In this document: positions 1-8,050 of the stretch, one piece after another | Layout: every line of letters starts with the position of its first letter | Numbering within the stretch: position 1 is the first letter of the stretch | Assembly: GCF_946479885.1 (NCBI RefSeq) | Contig: NZ_CAMLHM010000001.1 | Span: 1 to 64,000, forward strand | Direction: 5' to 3' | Source of the DNA: an uncultured Devosia sp. | Lineage (GTDB): Bacteria; Pseudomonadota; Alphaproteobacteria; Rhizobiales; Devosiaceae | Length of the DNA stretch: 64,000 nucleotides | Notes under the pieces: model-generated | Seen by the model: the letters and a program-made list of their open reading frames with translations, nothing else | The model's database searches: none | What the model was told of the DNA's origin: nothing | Position numbers and translations under genes: made by a program

Positions 1-282
1 GCACAAGGCCACGTAGGGCTCGTAGGGCAAAACCTGGAACGCGGTATGGGTAAAGGCCTCCAGCTGCGCCGCGACCGCCGTCATGACTTTGGGATGGCGA
101 TGCCCGGTATTGAGTACGGCGATGCCGCCGGCAAAATCGATGAAGCGCCGCCCCGTGACGTCCCAGATTTCCGACCCTTCGGCGCGGGCGGCATAGATGG
201 GGAACGCATTGGCGATGCCGCGCGGAATGGCGGCGACGCGGCGGGCATGCAGGGTGGCGTTGGCGTCCATAGTCACGGTCAT
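1..282 (-). CDS. gabT: 4-aminobutyrate aminotransferase, N-terminal part (cut by window edge)
   Basis: This is the first 94 residues of a class III PLP-dependent aminotransferase; the rest lies beyond position 1. The visible part matches GabT closely: an IPRGIANAFPIYAARAEG block, then FAGGIAVLNTGHRHP, then FQVLPYEPYVALC at the edge. GabT moves the amino group of 4-aminobutyrate to 2-oxoglutarate, giving succinate semialdehyde, in the cytoplasm. The PLP lysine is not in the window. I chose the ATG at 282; an in-frame ATG at 270 is the alternative. An ATTGGATAC half-site (344-352) lies about 62 bases upstream and matches the operators of the nearby GntR genes, so it may share their regulation. 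The dehydrogenase at 6593-8035 could take its product. Confidence 0.9.
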   Translation of the reverse strand, partial: MTVTMDANATLHARRVAAIPRGIANAFPIYAARAEGSEIWDVTGRRFIDFAGGIAVLNTGHRHPKVMTAVAAQLEAFTHTAFQVLPYEPYVALC

Positions 283-343
283 GGCTATCACTTGATTGTT
301 GGTGCAGCGCCTGGCGCAGGCGCCAATGCGAATTTGTGCAGGG

Positions 344-352
344 ATTGGATAC
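344..352 (+). promoter_or_regulatory. GntR-type operator half-site upstream of gabT
   Basis: ATTGGATAC in the gap between gabT and the next aminotransferase. It is identical to the left arm of the full palindromes at 2489-2505 and 2641-2658, but the right arm is missing here. A regulatory role for gabT is inferred from the shared octamer TTGGATAC. Confidence 0.35.
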
Positions 353-364
353 GGTCGACTGGCG

Positions 365-1750
365 CTAGCTGAGGAAGCCTTCGGCGCGGGCCCACACATA
401 GGTGTCGTCGAGCGCTTTGCGCATGCCGTCCATCATGGTGTCGATCTGCTCGGGCTCGATGATCAGCGGCGGGCAGAAATTGACGGTGTCGCCCAAGCCG
501 CGCGTGATCACCCCGTATTGCAGCGCGCGCTGGGCCGCATACATGGCGACGCCCTGCGCCGGCTCGAACACCGTCTTGCTGGCCTTGTCCCTGTTCAGTT
601 CCAGGGCGCCGACCAGGCCAACCCCGCGCGCTTCGCCCACCAGCGGATGATCGGAGAAGGCGAGCAGCCTTTCCTGGAAGTATGGCGCCAATTTGCGGAC
701 GCGCTCGACGATATCGCGCTCCTCGTAGATATCGAGCACCTCGACGGCGACCGCCGCGGCGACGGGATGGCCCGAATAGGTGAAGCCATGCCCAAATGTG
801 CCGATCTTGGCGCTCTGCGCTTCGATGGCGTCATAGACCTTCTGGTTGATCATCAGCGCGGAAATCGGCAGATAGGCCGCCGACAGCTGTTTGGCCATGC
901 TGATCATGTCGGGTTCGATATCGTAGGTCTGGGAGCCGAACATGTTGCCGGTGCGCCCGAAGCCGCAGATCACCTCATCGGCGATTAGCAGCACGTCATA
1001 CTTCCTCAGCACCGCCTGAATCTTGGCAAAGTAGGTGCGCGGCGGCACGATCACCCCGCCCGAAACCATGACCGGCTCGGCAAAGAACGCCGCCACGGTA
1101 TCGGGGCCTTCGCGCAGGATCAGCGCCTCGAGATTGTCCGCCAGGCGGGTCGCAAAATCCTCTTCGCTCTCGCCGGGCAGGGCATAGCGATAGTGGTGCG
1201 GGCAGTCGGTATGCAGGATGCGATCGATCGGCAGGTCGAATTCACGGTGATTGTTGACCAGGCCCGTGAGGCTCGCCGTCGCCAGCGTCACGCCGTGATA
1301 GGCCTTGATGCGCGAGATGATCTTCTTCTTGTTCGGGCGCCCCAGGGCGTTGTTGTAATACCAGACCAGCTTGATGGCCGTGTCGTTGGCCTCCGAGCCC
1401 GAATTGGCGAAGAAGACCTTCGACATCGGCACCGGCGCCAGCTTGATCAAGCGCTCGGCCAGATCGATACCGGGCACGGTGCTCTTGTGACCAAAGGAAT
1501 GGTAGAATGGCAGGGTGTTGAGCTGTCGCGTCGCGGCATCGGCAAGCCGCTGCTCGCTGAAACCGAGCGAAGCGCAGAACAGACCCGCCAGCGCCTCGAT
1601 ATAGCGGTTGCCGTCCTCATCGAACACATAGACCCCCTCCCCGCGCGTGATCACCATGGGACCGACCTGGGGATGCTTGGCCGCATTGGTATAGGGGTGC
1701 AGATGGTAGGCAATATCGCGCGCGGCGGACGAATTGGGGGCGAAAGTCAC
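365..1750 (-). CDS. Class III aminotransferase (omega-amino acid / polyamine:pyruvate type)
   Basis: This 461-residue, full-length fold-type I PLP enzyme has the class III landmarks. FFANSGSEANDTAIK (about 113-127) binds the cofactor phosphate, LLIADEVICGFGRTG (about 254-268) carries the PLP-ring aspartate, and SMAKQLSAAY holds the Schiff-base lysine near residue 287. The overall pattern (N-terminal HLHPYTNAAKHP, FYHSFGHKS) resembles the omega-amino acid:pyruvate and putrescine/spermidine aminotransferases such as SpuC more than ornithine or GABA aminotransferases. It probably deaminates a terminal amine and passes a semialdehyde to the dehydrogenase at 6593-8035. It lies 51 bases downstream of a GntR regulator on the same strand and upstream of gabT, suggesting one catabolic unit. 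The exact substrate cannot be read from sequence. Confidence 0.88.
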   Translation of the reverse strand: MTFAPNSSAARDIAYHLHPYTNAAKHPQVGPMVITRGEGVYVFDEDGNRYIEALAGLFCASLGFSEQRLADAATRQLNTLPFYHSFGHKSTVPGIDLAERLIKLAPVPMSKVFFANSGSEANDTAIKLVWYYNNALGRPNKKKIISRIKAYHGVTLATASLTGLVNNHREFDLPIDRILHTDCPHHYRYALPGESEEDFATRLADNLEALILREGPDTVAAFFAEPVMVSGGVIVPPRTYFAKIQAVLRKYDVLLIADEVICGFGRTGNMFGSQTYDIEPDMISMAKQLSAAYLPISALMINQKVYDAIEAQSAKIGTFGHGFTYSGHPVAAAVAVEVLDIYEERDIVERVRKLAPYFQERLLAFSDHPLVGEARGVGLVGALELNRDKASKTVFEPAQGVAMYAAQRALQYGVITRGLGDTVNFCPPLIIEPEQIDTMMDGMRKALDDTYVWARAEGFLS

Positions 1751-1801
1751 AGCTAGTCTCCACTCGGCGGTGCCGAAATCTTGCGTGAGGCGGGGCCTCG
1801 G

Positions 1802-2452
1802 CTATTTCAAATTGAGGGTTTCGATGAGGGCGGGGGCGGTTTCCAGAATGTGCCGCTGGAACTCGACGTCGATCTGATCGACATCGCCGCCCAGCAACAC
1901 GCCGATCAGGGCTTCGTGGTCGCTGCGCGATTCCAGCGGCGCATCCTGCCGGCTGAACCAGATGCGCATGTAGGGCTCGATCTGGGTGTGGAGCGCGCCG
2001 ATCTGCTGAATGAGCTTGGGGCGACCCGAGAGGCCCGAAATGTATTCGTGTAACGCGCGATGCCGCAGAACCCAGTCGTTGCTGCGGGCCTGGCCGCTGG
2101 CATCCATCTCGGCCATCAGCACCTCGATTCGTGCGGGATCGACATGCGGCGCCGCGAGGCGTGCGGCAAGCCCTTCCAGCACCGATCGCAACTCGAAAAC
2201 CTCGTTCATCTCGCGTGCCGTCAGGCTTGCGACCACGTAGCCACGATTGGGCCGGGACTGAATCAACCCCTCGCTGGCCAGCCGGCGAAAGGCAGCACGC
2301 ACTGGCATGCGACTCATCGACATCTGCTGGGCGATATCCTCGGCCACCAGCCGGGTGCCGCTGGGATAAAACCCCTCGCGGACAGCCTTGAGCAGGTAGC
2401 GATAGACCTCCTCCTCGGCGGTCATCGACGTTGACTGGAGCTGGTCTGTCAT
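1802..2452 (-). CDS. GntR-family (FCD subfamily) transcriptional regulator, copy 1
   Basis: It has an N-terminal winged helix (LVAEDIAQQMSMSRMPVRAA is the helix-turn-helix) and a C-terminal FCD ligand domain with the conserved ELRSVLEGLAARLA helix and the metal-site histidines in HRALHEYI and HTQIEPYM. It is plainly a paralogue of the divergent gene at 2668-3354. The open frame extends to an ATG at 2515, but the perfect operator palindrome at 2489-2505 would then be coding. I therefore prefer the ATG at 2452 (MTDQLQ, 216 residues), preceded by AAGGA and GAGAGG. It probably represses itself and the amine-catabolic genes; the effector is likely a small carboxylate, as is usual for FCD proteins. 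Confidence 0.85.
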   Translation of the reverse strand: MTDQLQSTSMTAEEEVYRYLLKAVREGFYPSGTRLVAEDIAQQMSMSRMPVRAAFRRLASEGLIQSRPNRGYVVASLTAREMNEVFELRSVLEGLAARLAAPHVDPARIEVLMAEMDASGQARSNDWVLRHRALHEYISGLSGRPKLIQQIGALHTQIEPYMRIWFSRQDAPLESRSDHEALIGVLLGGDVDQIDVEFQRHILETAPALIETLNLK

Positions 2453-2488
2453 TCCTTGGACCGCCTCTCGGGCTACCGCTGGGCTCGG

Positions 2489-2505
2489 ATTGGATACAAT
2501 CCAAT
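2489..2505 (+). promoter_or_regulatory. Perfect palindromic operator, GntR/VanR type
   Basis: ATTGGATACAATCCAAT has 7-bp arms (ATTGGAT / ATCCAAT) around a 3-bp centre. It is close to the ATTGGATCCAAT-like sites known for VanR-type GntR regulators. It lies just upstream of the preferred start of GntR copy 1 (2452) and within the intergenic space to GntR copy 2. Binding is inferred from symmetry and position. Confidence 0.6.
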
Positions 2506-2640
2506 TTGCACGCATGACAGGCTAGAGCCACGTCGAGTGGTCGTCAAGTCGGGTTCTTTGTGGTCATTTCGCCCCACATTTGGCCGGTTTTGCCTAAATT
2601 ATGCTTGACACCTAATCGGAAAGCCAGTTCGCTGACCACA

Positions 2641-2658
2641 TTGGATACATAAATCCAA
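2641..2658 (+). promoter_or_regulatory. Second GntR-type operator, wider spacing
   Basis: TTGGATACATAAATCCAA has 6-bp arms (TTGGAT / ATCCAA) around a 6-bp centre, ending 9 bases before the GTG start of GntR copy 2. It shares TTGGATAC with the site at 2489-2505 but has 3 bp more between the arms. A TTGACA hexamer at 2605-2610 could be the -35 element of the promoter it covers, although I see no good -10. Confidence 0.55.
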
Positions 2659-2667
2659 AATGGAGCC

Positions 2668-3354
2668 GTGGCGTTGAAAACTGACGTGGACAGGACCGAT
2701 GACAGCGCCTCGTCCCAGCGATCGGCAGCTGACCAGGCCTATCTTCACCTGGTGTCGGCGATCCGGGTCGGCCGCTATCGGCCGGGCCAGCGCCTCATCC
2801 TTGAAGATATCGCGGCGCGCATCGGGCTAAGCCGGATGCCGGTGCAGGAGGCCATGCGGCGACTGGCGGCCGAAGGGCTGGCGACAATGCGGCCCAACCG
2901 GGGATGCGTCGTGTCATCGCTGAGCGGGGCGGATATCTACGAGATATTCGAGATGCGCTCGGTGCTGGAAGGGCTGGCGGTTCGGCTTGCCATGCCCCGG
3001 ATCGACGCGGCGGTGGTGGCCGAGCTTGAGTGGTTTCTGCAGCGGATGGAGCGCAGCGCCGCAGCCGGCGGCGAGGAATGGGTGACCTATCACCGCGAGT
3101 TCCACGAATATATCTGCGGCTTGAGCGACCGGCCCAAGCTGCTGCAACAGATCGCGGGCCTCCACACCGCGACCGAGCCCTATATGCGGATGTGGTTTCA
3201 CCACCTCCAGGCCCACGAAACCGAACATCGCGACCTCGTCGACATTCTGCGCGCCGGCGACGGCGCCCGCGCGGAAGCCGCAATGCGCAAGCACATTCTG
3301 GCGACTGCACCGGTCCTGGTCGCCTTCATCGAGCAACATCCGGAATTTGGATGA
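2668..3354 (+). CDS. GntR-family (FCD subfamily) transcriptional regulator, copy 2
   Basis: This 228-residue winged-helix plus FCD regulator is divergent from, and strongly similar to, the gene at 1802-2452. The recognition helices share SRMPV. Both FCD domains share EMRSVLEGLAVRLA-like and FHEYICGLSDRPKLLQQIAG-like stretches. The FCD histidines (HREFHEYI, HTATEPYM) are present, so a metal/carboxylate effector site is likely. The frame opens with GTG at 2668, with GGAG only two bases before it; the TTG at 2674, with better spacing to GGAG, is a real alternative. The gene lies 48 bases upstream of the amino-acid ABC transporter operon on the same strand and may be co-transcribed with it. Confidence 0.85.
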   Translation: MALKTDVDRTDDSASSQRSAADQAYLHLVSAIRVGRYRPGQRLILEDIAARIGLSRMPVQEAMRRLAAEGLATMRPNRGCVVSSLSGADIYEIFEMRSVLEGLAVRLAMPRIDAAVVAELEWFLQRMERSAAAGGEEWVTYHREFHEYICGLSDRPKLLQQIAGLHTATEPYMRMWFHHLQAHETEHRDLVDILRAGDGARAEAAMRKHILATAPVLVAFIEQHPEFG

Positions 3355-3402
3355 CCACCGCAGCGGCGTCCTGCCGCCAACAACGACTGCAAGGGGAATG
3401 AA

Positions 3403-4263
3403 ATGAAGACTGCGATCAGAACGATAATGTTCGGGGCCCTGACGGCGCCGCTTCTGCTGCTCGGCGCCCAGGCGATTTCCGCTCAGGAATTGCCAGCCGC
3501 CATCACCATTGCCACCGAGGGCGCCTATGCCCCGTGGAACTTCTCCAATGCCGACGGGACCCTGGGCGGTTTCGAGGTCGAACTGGCCGCGGATCTGTGC
3601 GCCCGCATGAAGGTCGAATGCACAGTGATCGCCCAGGGCTGGGATGGCCTCATCCCCTCGCTCATCGCCGGCAAGTTCGACGCGATCATGGCCTCGCTGC
3701 TGGTGACCGACGCCCGCCTCGAAACCATCAATTTCAGCTCCGTCTACGCCAAGGATGGCGCCAGCTTCATGGTGGCATCGGACAGCCCCGTTGCAGCCGT
3801 AGCAGCACCTCCGGGCAATATCGATCTGGCTGACCCGGCTGCCGCAGCGCTCATCGAAGAGCTCAAGCCCCTGCTCAAGGGCAAGATCGTCGGCGTCCAG
3901 TCGGCCACGGCAAGCCTGGCTTTCCTCCAGAAGTACTTCGCCGACACAATCGAAATTCGCGAATACGCCACCACCGAGCAGCATGATCTCGATCTGGCAG
4001 CCGGCCGTATCGACGCCATCTTCGCCCAGCGCACCGCGGAAGCCGCCACCCTGGCCAAGCCCGAATATGCCGGCTTCAAGATCGCCGGCGCCGGCTTTGT
4101 CGGCGATGTGTTCGGTCGCGGCGTCGCCGCGGGCCTGCGCAAGGAAGACACCGCGCTCAAGACCGCCTTTGACGCCGCCATCGGCGCTGCCATTGCCGAT
4201 GGCACCGTCAAGACGCTGTCAGAAAAGTGGTTCGGCGCCGACGTTACGCCGCCGGCCCAATAA
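3403..4263 (+). CDS. Polar amino acid ABC transporter, periplasmic binding protein
   Basis: This 286-residue protein starts with a Sec signal peptide (basic start, hydrophobic stretch, likely cut after ISAQ near residue 28). The mature part follows the lysine/arginine/ornithine and octopine-binding family: ITIATEGAYAPWNF at the start, GFEVELAADLCARM, GWDGLIPSLIAGKFDAIMASL, and a C-terminal LSEKWFG. This protein captures the substrate in the periplasm and delivers it to the two permeases that follow. The region between lobes (about 125-150) is slightly longer than usual and Ala/Pro-rich. An AAGGGG ribosome site precedes the ATG. The substrate is probably a basic or N-modified amino acid or an opine-like compound, given the aminotransferases nearby; this is inferred from context. 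Confidence 0.88.
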   Translation: MKTAIRTIMFGALTAPLLLLGAQAISAQELPAAITIATEGAYAPWNFSNADGTLGGFEVELAADLCARMKVECTVIAQGWDGLIPSLIAGKFDAIMASLLVTDARLETINFSSVYAKDGASFMVASDSPVAAVAAPPGNIDLADPAAAALIEELKPLLKGKIVGVQSATASLAFLQKYFADTIEIREYATTEQHDLDLAAGRIDAIFAQRTAEAATLAKPEYAGFKIAGAGFVGDVFGRGVAAGLRKEDTALKTAFDAAIGAAIADGTVKTLSEKWFGADVTPPAQ

Positions 4264-4313
4264 CCGACACGCGTGTCGAGGAACGTAGCAGATCTTGCCC
4301 ATGAGACCGATCG

Positions 4314-5033
4314 ATGACGTTTCTTGACGCTATCCCGCTGCTTGGCTGGGGCCCCGACGGATGGGGCCCCGCTCTATTGACCGCCACGCTGACCACGCTG
4401 CTGCTGTCCCTCGCCAGTTTCTGCCTGGGCAGCGTCATCGGCATGCTGGTGGCAGCGGGAAAGCTGTTTGGCGGGCGGATCATCGGCACCCTCGCCGATG
4501 CCTATGGCACGGTATTTCGCGGCGTTCCCGACCTCCTGACCATCTACTTCCTCTACTATGGAGGCAGCATGGCCATTACCGAAATCGGCCATAGGATCGG
4601 TTTTGAAGGCTTTATCGGCCTGCCCAACTTCGCCACCGGCGTCATTGCCATCGGCATTGTATCGGGCGCTTATCAAAGCGAGGTGTTCCGCGGCGGCTAT
4701 GGCGCGATCAACCGCGGCGAACTGGAAGCCGCCCAGGCTTTCGGCATGTCGCCCACCCTGCGCCTGCGCCGGATCGTCATGCCGCTGGTGCTGCGCCATG
4801 CTCTGCCGGGCCTCGCCAATGTGTGGCAGCTCGTGCTCAAGGACTCTGCCCTGGTCTCCGTGATCGGCCTCGTCGAGCTGATGCGCCAGACCCAGGTCGC
4901 CGTCGGCTCCACGCGACAACCCTTCGTCTTCTACATCGCCGCCGCCGCGCTTTACCTCTCCATCGCCCTGGTCAGCGGCCTTGCCTTCAGCCGGGCCGAA
5001 CGGCGAACACGGCGCGGCCTGGGGAGAGCGTGA
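4314..5033 (+). CDS. Polar amino acid ABC transporter, permease 1 (HisQ-like)
   Basis: This 239-residue inner-membrane permease has about five membrane segments. The family signature is clear: VFRGVPDLLTIYFLYYGG in the first half, and the EAA loop ELEAAQAFGMSPTLRLRRIV (about 138-157) that docks on the ATPase. The C-terminus has the usual VELMRQTQ segment. It forms a heterodimer with the next gene, whose ATG overlaps this stop (TGATG at 5031-5035), a sign of translational coupling. It resembles the HisQ/OccQ side of histidine, octopine and nopaline importers. Its length is normal for the family. Confidence 0.9.
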   Translation: MTFLDAIPLLGWGPDGWGPALLTATLTTLLLSLASFCLGSVIGMLVAAGKLFGGRIIGTLADAYGTVFRGVPDLLTIYFLYYGGSMAITEIGHRIGFEGFIGLPNFATGVIAIGIVSGAYQSEVFRGGYGAINRGELEAAQAFGMSPTLRLRRIVMPLVLRHALPGLANVWQLVLKDSALVSVIGLVELMRQTQVAVGSTRQPFVFYIAAAALYLSIALVSGLAFSRAERRTRRGLGRA

Positions 5034-5770
5034 TGGATTTTGTTTTCCTCGGCGAGGTTCTCCTCAAGCTTTTGACCGGTCTGCCGCTGACGCTGCAACT
5101 GGTGGCCCTCTCGGTCAGCATCGGCGCGGTGCTGGCCTTGGGCCTGGCCTTGGCGCAGGAAGCCAAGAAACCCATCATCACCTGGCCAATCCAGGCCTTC
5201 GTGCTGGTGTTTCGCGGCACCCCGCTGCTGGTGCAGATCTTCCTCATCTATTACGGGCTGGGCCAGTTCAGGCCATCTTTGCAGGCGGCCAATCTGTGGT
5301 GGCTGTTCCGCGAGCCCTATTGGTGCGCCATTCTCGCTCTGTCGCTGAATACGGCGGCCTATGGCAGCGAAATCCTGCGCGGCGGGCTGCAATCGGTGGC
5401 CCTGGGCCAGATCGAGGCCGCGCGAGCCTGCGGCATGTCCCCCTTGCTGCGCCTGCGACGGATCGTGCTGCCGCAGGCGATCCGCAATGCCTTGCCCGCC
5501 TATGGCAATGAGATCATCCTGATGGTCAAGGGCACCTCGCTGGCCTCGGTCATCACGCTGATGGAAGTCACCGCCATCGCCCAGTCGCTGATCGCCCAGA
5601 CCTATCGGGCCATCGAAGTCTTTGCCTGCGCCGGCCTCATCTATCTGACCATCAACTTCCTCGTCACCCGGCTCATCGCCTGGGCCGAGTATGCAATGAC
5701 ACCCGATCGCCGGCGACCCGATGGCGCCGATACCACTTCCCCTTCGACGCCATCTGGAGTGTCCCCATGA
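5033..5770 (+). CDS. Polar amino acid ABC transporter, permease 2 (HisM-like)
   Basis: This is a 245-residue partner permease. The open frame extends upstream to 4823, but that part is out-of-frame reading of the first permease. The ATG at 5033 overlaps the previous stop and opens with MDFVFLGEVLLKLL, a normal start. Family marks are VFRGTPLLVQIFLIYYGLG, the EAA loop QIEAARACGMSPLLRLRRIV, and MVKGTSLASVITLMEV near the end. It forms the transmembrane channel with the 4314-5033 product. The last codons overlap the ATG of the ATPase gene by four bases. Confidence 0.9.
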   Translation: MDFVFLGEVLLKLLTGLPLTLQLVALSVSIGAVLALGLALAQEAKKPIITWPIQAFVLVFRGTPLLVQIFLIYYGLGQFRPSLQAANLWWLFREPYWCAILALSLNTAAYGSEILRGGLQSVALGQIEAARACGMSPLLRLRRIVLPQAIRNALPAYGNEIILMVKGTSLASVITLMEVTAIAQSLIAQTYRAIEVFACAGLIYLTINFLVTRLIAWAEYAMTPDRRRPDGADTTSPSTPSGVSP

Positions 5771-6570
5771 GCAATCTGGCAACAAGCGAGGCTGTCTCGT
5801 CCACCAAGCCCCTGGCGATCGAGGTCAACAAGCTGAGCAAGAGCTTCAGCCAGACCAGGGTGCTCGACGACGTGTCGTTTTCGGCCAACAAGGGCGATGT
5901 GGTCTCGATCCTGGGCTCGTCGGGCTCGGGCAAATCGACAATGCTGCGCTGTCTCAACCTGCTCGAGACGCCAAATTCCGGTGAAATCGTCATCGGCAAC
6001 ATGCACCTCTCGTTCAACACCACGGCCTCCGGCCGCGTGGTGATGCCGCCGCGCCGGGATATCGAGCGCCTGCGCCAGGGGCTCGGCATGGTGTTCCAGG
6101 GGTTCAACCTGTGGTCGCATATGACGGTGCTGGAGAACATCATCGAAGCGCCGATCCATGTGCTTAGGCAGGACCGCAAGGACGCTATCGCCCATGCCGA
6201 GGAACTGCTGGCCAAGGTCGGATTGTCCGAGCGCCGCCACGCTTATCCGGCGCATCTGTCGGGCGGCCAGCAACAGCGCGCCGCCATTGCCCGCGCCTTG
6301 GCGATGCAACCCGAGGTCATGCTGTTTGACGAGCCGACCTCGGCGCTCGATCCCGAACTGGTCAACGAAGTGCTGCGGGTAATGCGGGCTTTGGCCGAAG
6401 AGGGCCGCACCATGCTGGTGGTGACCCACGAAATGGGCTTTGCCCGCGATGTGTCGAGCAAGGTGCTGTTCCTGCACAAGGGCTGCATCATCGAAACGGG
6501 CGAACCCAGGCAAATGTTCGCCAATCCGCAGACCGAGCGGTTCCGGCAATTCATTGCCGGCGGCCACTGA
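5767..6570 (+). CDS. Polar amino acid ABC transporter, ATP-binding protein (HisP-like)
   Basis: This is a 267-residue ABC ATPase with every catalytic motif: Walker A GSSGSGKST (50-58), Q-loop at VFQGFNLW (about 109-116), signature LSGGQQQR (164-171), Walker B VMLFDEPTSALD (about 184-195) and the switch histidine in VVTHEMGF. It powers the importer built from the three preceding genes. The ATG overlaps the permease stop (ATGA), so all four genes form one operon. The first 17 residues are an extra Ser/Ala-rich tail before the usual start of the domain. It ends 22 bases before the convergent dehydrogenase. Confidence 0.93.
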   Translation: MSNLATSEAVSSTKPLAIEVNKLSKSFSQTRVLDDVSFSANKGDVVSILGSSGSGKSTMLRCLNLLETPNSGEIVIGNMHLSFNTTASGRVVMPPRRDIERLRQGLGMVFQGFNLWSHMTVLENIIEAPIHVLRQDRKDAIAHAEELLAKVGLSERRHAYPAHLSGGQQQRAAIARALAMQPEVMLFDEPTSALDPELVNEVLRVMRALAEEGRTMLVVTHEMGFARDVSSKVLFLHKGCIIETGEPRQMFANPQTERFRQFIAGGH

Positions 6571-6592
6571 ACGCGACCGCCGGCCGATAGTC

Positions 6593-8035
6593 TTAAGGGA
6601 ACAGGTCGTGCGACACGAACTTGGTGGTCAGGTAGCTTTCCATGGCTTCGAGGCCCCCTTCTGAGCCGTACCCAGAATCCTTGATGCCACCGAAAGGTGT
6701 CTCGGCCAGCCCCAGCCCCAGATGGTTGATGCTCAGCATGCCGGCCTCCACATTGTCGGCGAGATAGGCCGCGTTGCGTGCTGACTCCGTGAAGGCATAG
6801 CTGGCGAGGCCAAATGGCAACCGGTTGGCCTCCTCGACGGCCTGCTCGATGCCGCTGAACGGCAGGACCAGCGCCACCGGACCGAACGGCTCTTCGTTCA
6901 TGATGCGCATCGAGGTGTCGAGACCTCGCAGCACCGTGGGGCGGTAGAACGAACCCGCATTGTCCATCCGTTCGCCGCCGGTCATGACCTCGGCGCCATG
7001 GCGGCGCGCGTCGGCGATCAGCTCATCCACCGCCTGCAGGCGTCTCTCATTGACCAGCGGCCCCATGGCCGAGGCAGGATCTTGTCCGTCCCCGACCTTC
7101 AATGCGGCAGTGCGGCTGGCGAAACGCTCGGCAAACTGATCGGCGACCCGGTCTTCCACCAGAAACCGGGTCGGCGACACGCAGACCTGTCCGGCATTGC
7201 GAAACTTGGAGGCGACGAAGGTGTTGACCGCCTTGTCGAGGTCGGCATCGGCAAAGACGAACGCCGCGGCATGCCCGCCCAGCTCCATGGTCGCCCGCTT
7301 CATATGCGTGCCGGCCAGCGCCGCCAGGTGCTTACCCACTGGCACCGAGCCGGTGAACGACACCTTGCGAATGCTCGGATGCGGGATGAGATAGTTGGAA
7401 ATCTCGCTGGGCACGCCATAGACGAGGTTGACCACGCCGGCGGGCAGACCGGCATCGGCCAGCGCGCGCACCAGTTCGGATGGCGAAGCCGGCGTTTCCT
7501 CAGCGGCCTTGACCACAACTGAGCAGCCACTGGCCAAAGCCGCGCCCAGCTTGCGCACCACCTGGCTGATCGGGAAGTTCCAAGGCGTGAACGCCGCCAC
7601 CGGTCCGACCGGCTCCCTGCGCGCCACCTGCAGCACGCCGGGGCGCCGCGACGGGATTTCGCGGCCATAGACCCGGCGGCCCTCCTCGGCGAACCAATCC
7701 AAGATATCGGCGGAGGACAGGATTTCGAGGCGCGCTTCCGCCAGCGGCTTGCCCTGTTCCAGGGTCATGGTGAGGGCGATGGCCTCGACACGCTCGCGCA
7801 GCAGCTCGCCGGCGCGGCGCAGCACGCGCGCGCGGTCCAGCGCCGAAACCTTGCGCCAGGTGCGGAAGCCATCGTCGGCCGCCCGCACGGCGCGATCGAG
7901 ATCGTCGCGGCCCGCCATGGCGACCGCGCCGATGACGCTACCCGTTGCCGGATTGACCACGTCCAGCCAGGCGCCGTCCTGCCCGTCGCACCACTGGCCG
8001 GCGATGAAAAGTTGCGTCTTGATAGGCTGTGTCAC
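6593..8035 (-). CDS. NAD(P)-dependent semialdehyde dehydrogenase (succinate-semialdehyde type)
   Basis: This 480-residue aldehyde dehydrogenase superfamily member has the catalytic cysteine in NAGQVCVSPTRF (C285), the general base Glu in TMELGG (E251), and the cofactor motif FTGSVPVGKHLAA (about 228-240). It oxidises an aldehyde to an acid, probably succinate semialdehyde or a related omega-semialdehyde made by the aminotransferases at 1-1750. The motif after the base reads ELGGHAAAF, where GabD proteins usually have ELGGNAPF-like residues, so a relative such as 2-oxoglutarate semialdehyde dehydrogenase cannot be excluded. It is followed, in transcription order from 8791, by the same strand as the FadR-type regulator and may be co-transcribed with it. 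Confidence 0.85.
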   Translation of the reverse strand: MTQPIKTQLFIAGQWCDGQDGAWLDVVNPATGSVIGAVAMAGRDDLDRAVRAADDGFRTWRKVSALDRARVLRRAGELLRERVEAIALTMTLEQGKPLAEARLEILSSADILDWFAEEGRRVYGREIPSRRPGVLQVARREPVGPVAAFTPWNFPISQVVRKLGAALASGCSVVVKAAEETPASPSELVRALADAGLPAGVVNLVYGVPSEISNYLIPHPSIRKVSFTGSVPVGKHLAALAGTHMKRATMELGGHAAAFVFADADLDKAVNTFVASKFRNAGQVCVSPTRFLVEDRVADQFAERFASRTAALKVGDGQDPASAMGPLVNERRLQAVDELIADARRHGAEVMTGGERMDNAGSFYRPTVLRGLDTSMRIMNEEPFGPVALVLPFSGIEQAVEEANRLPFGLASYAFTESARNAAYLADNVEAGMLSINHLGLGLAETPFGGIKDSGYGSEGGLEAMESYLTTKFVSHDLFP

Positions 8036-8050
8036 AGCGTGTTCCTTGAG

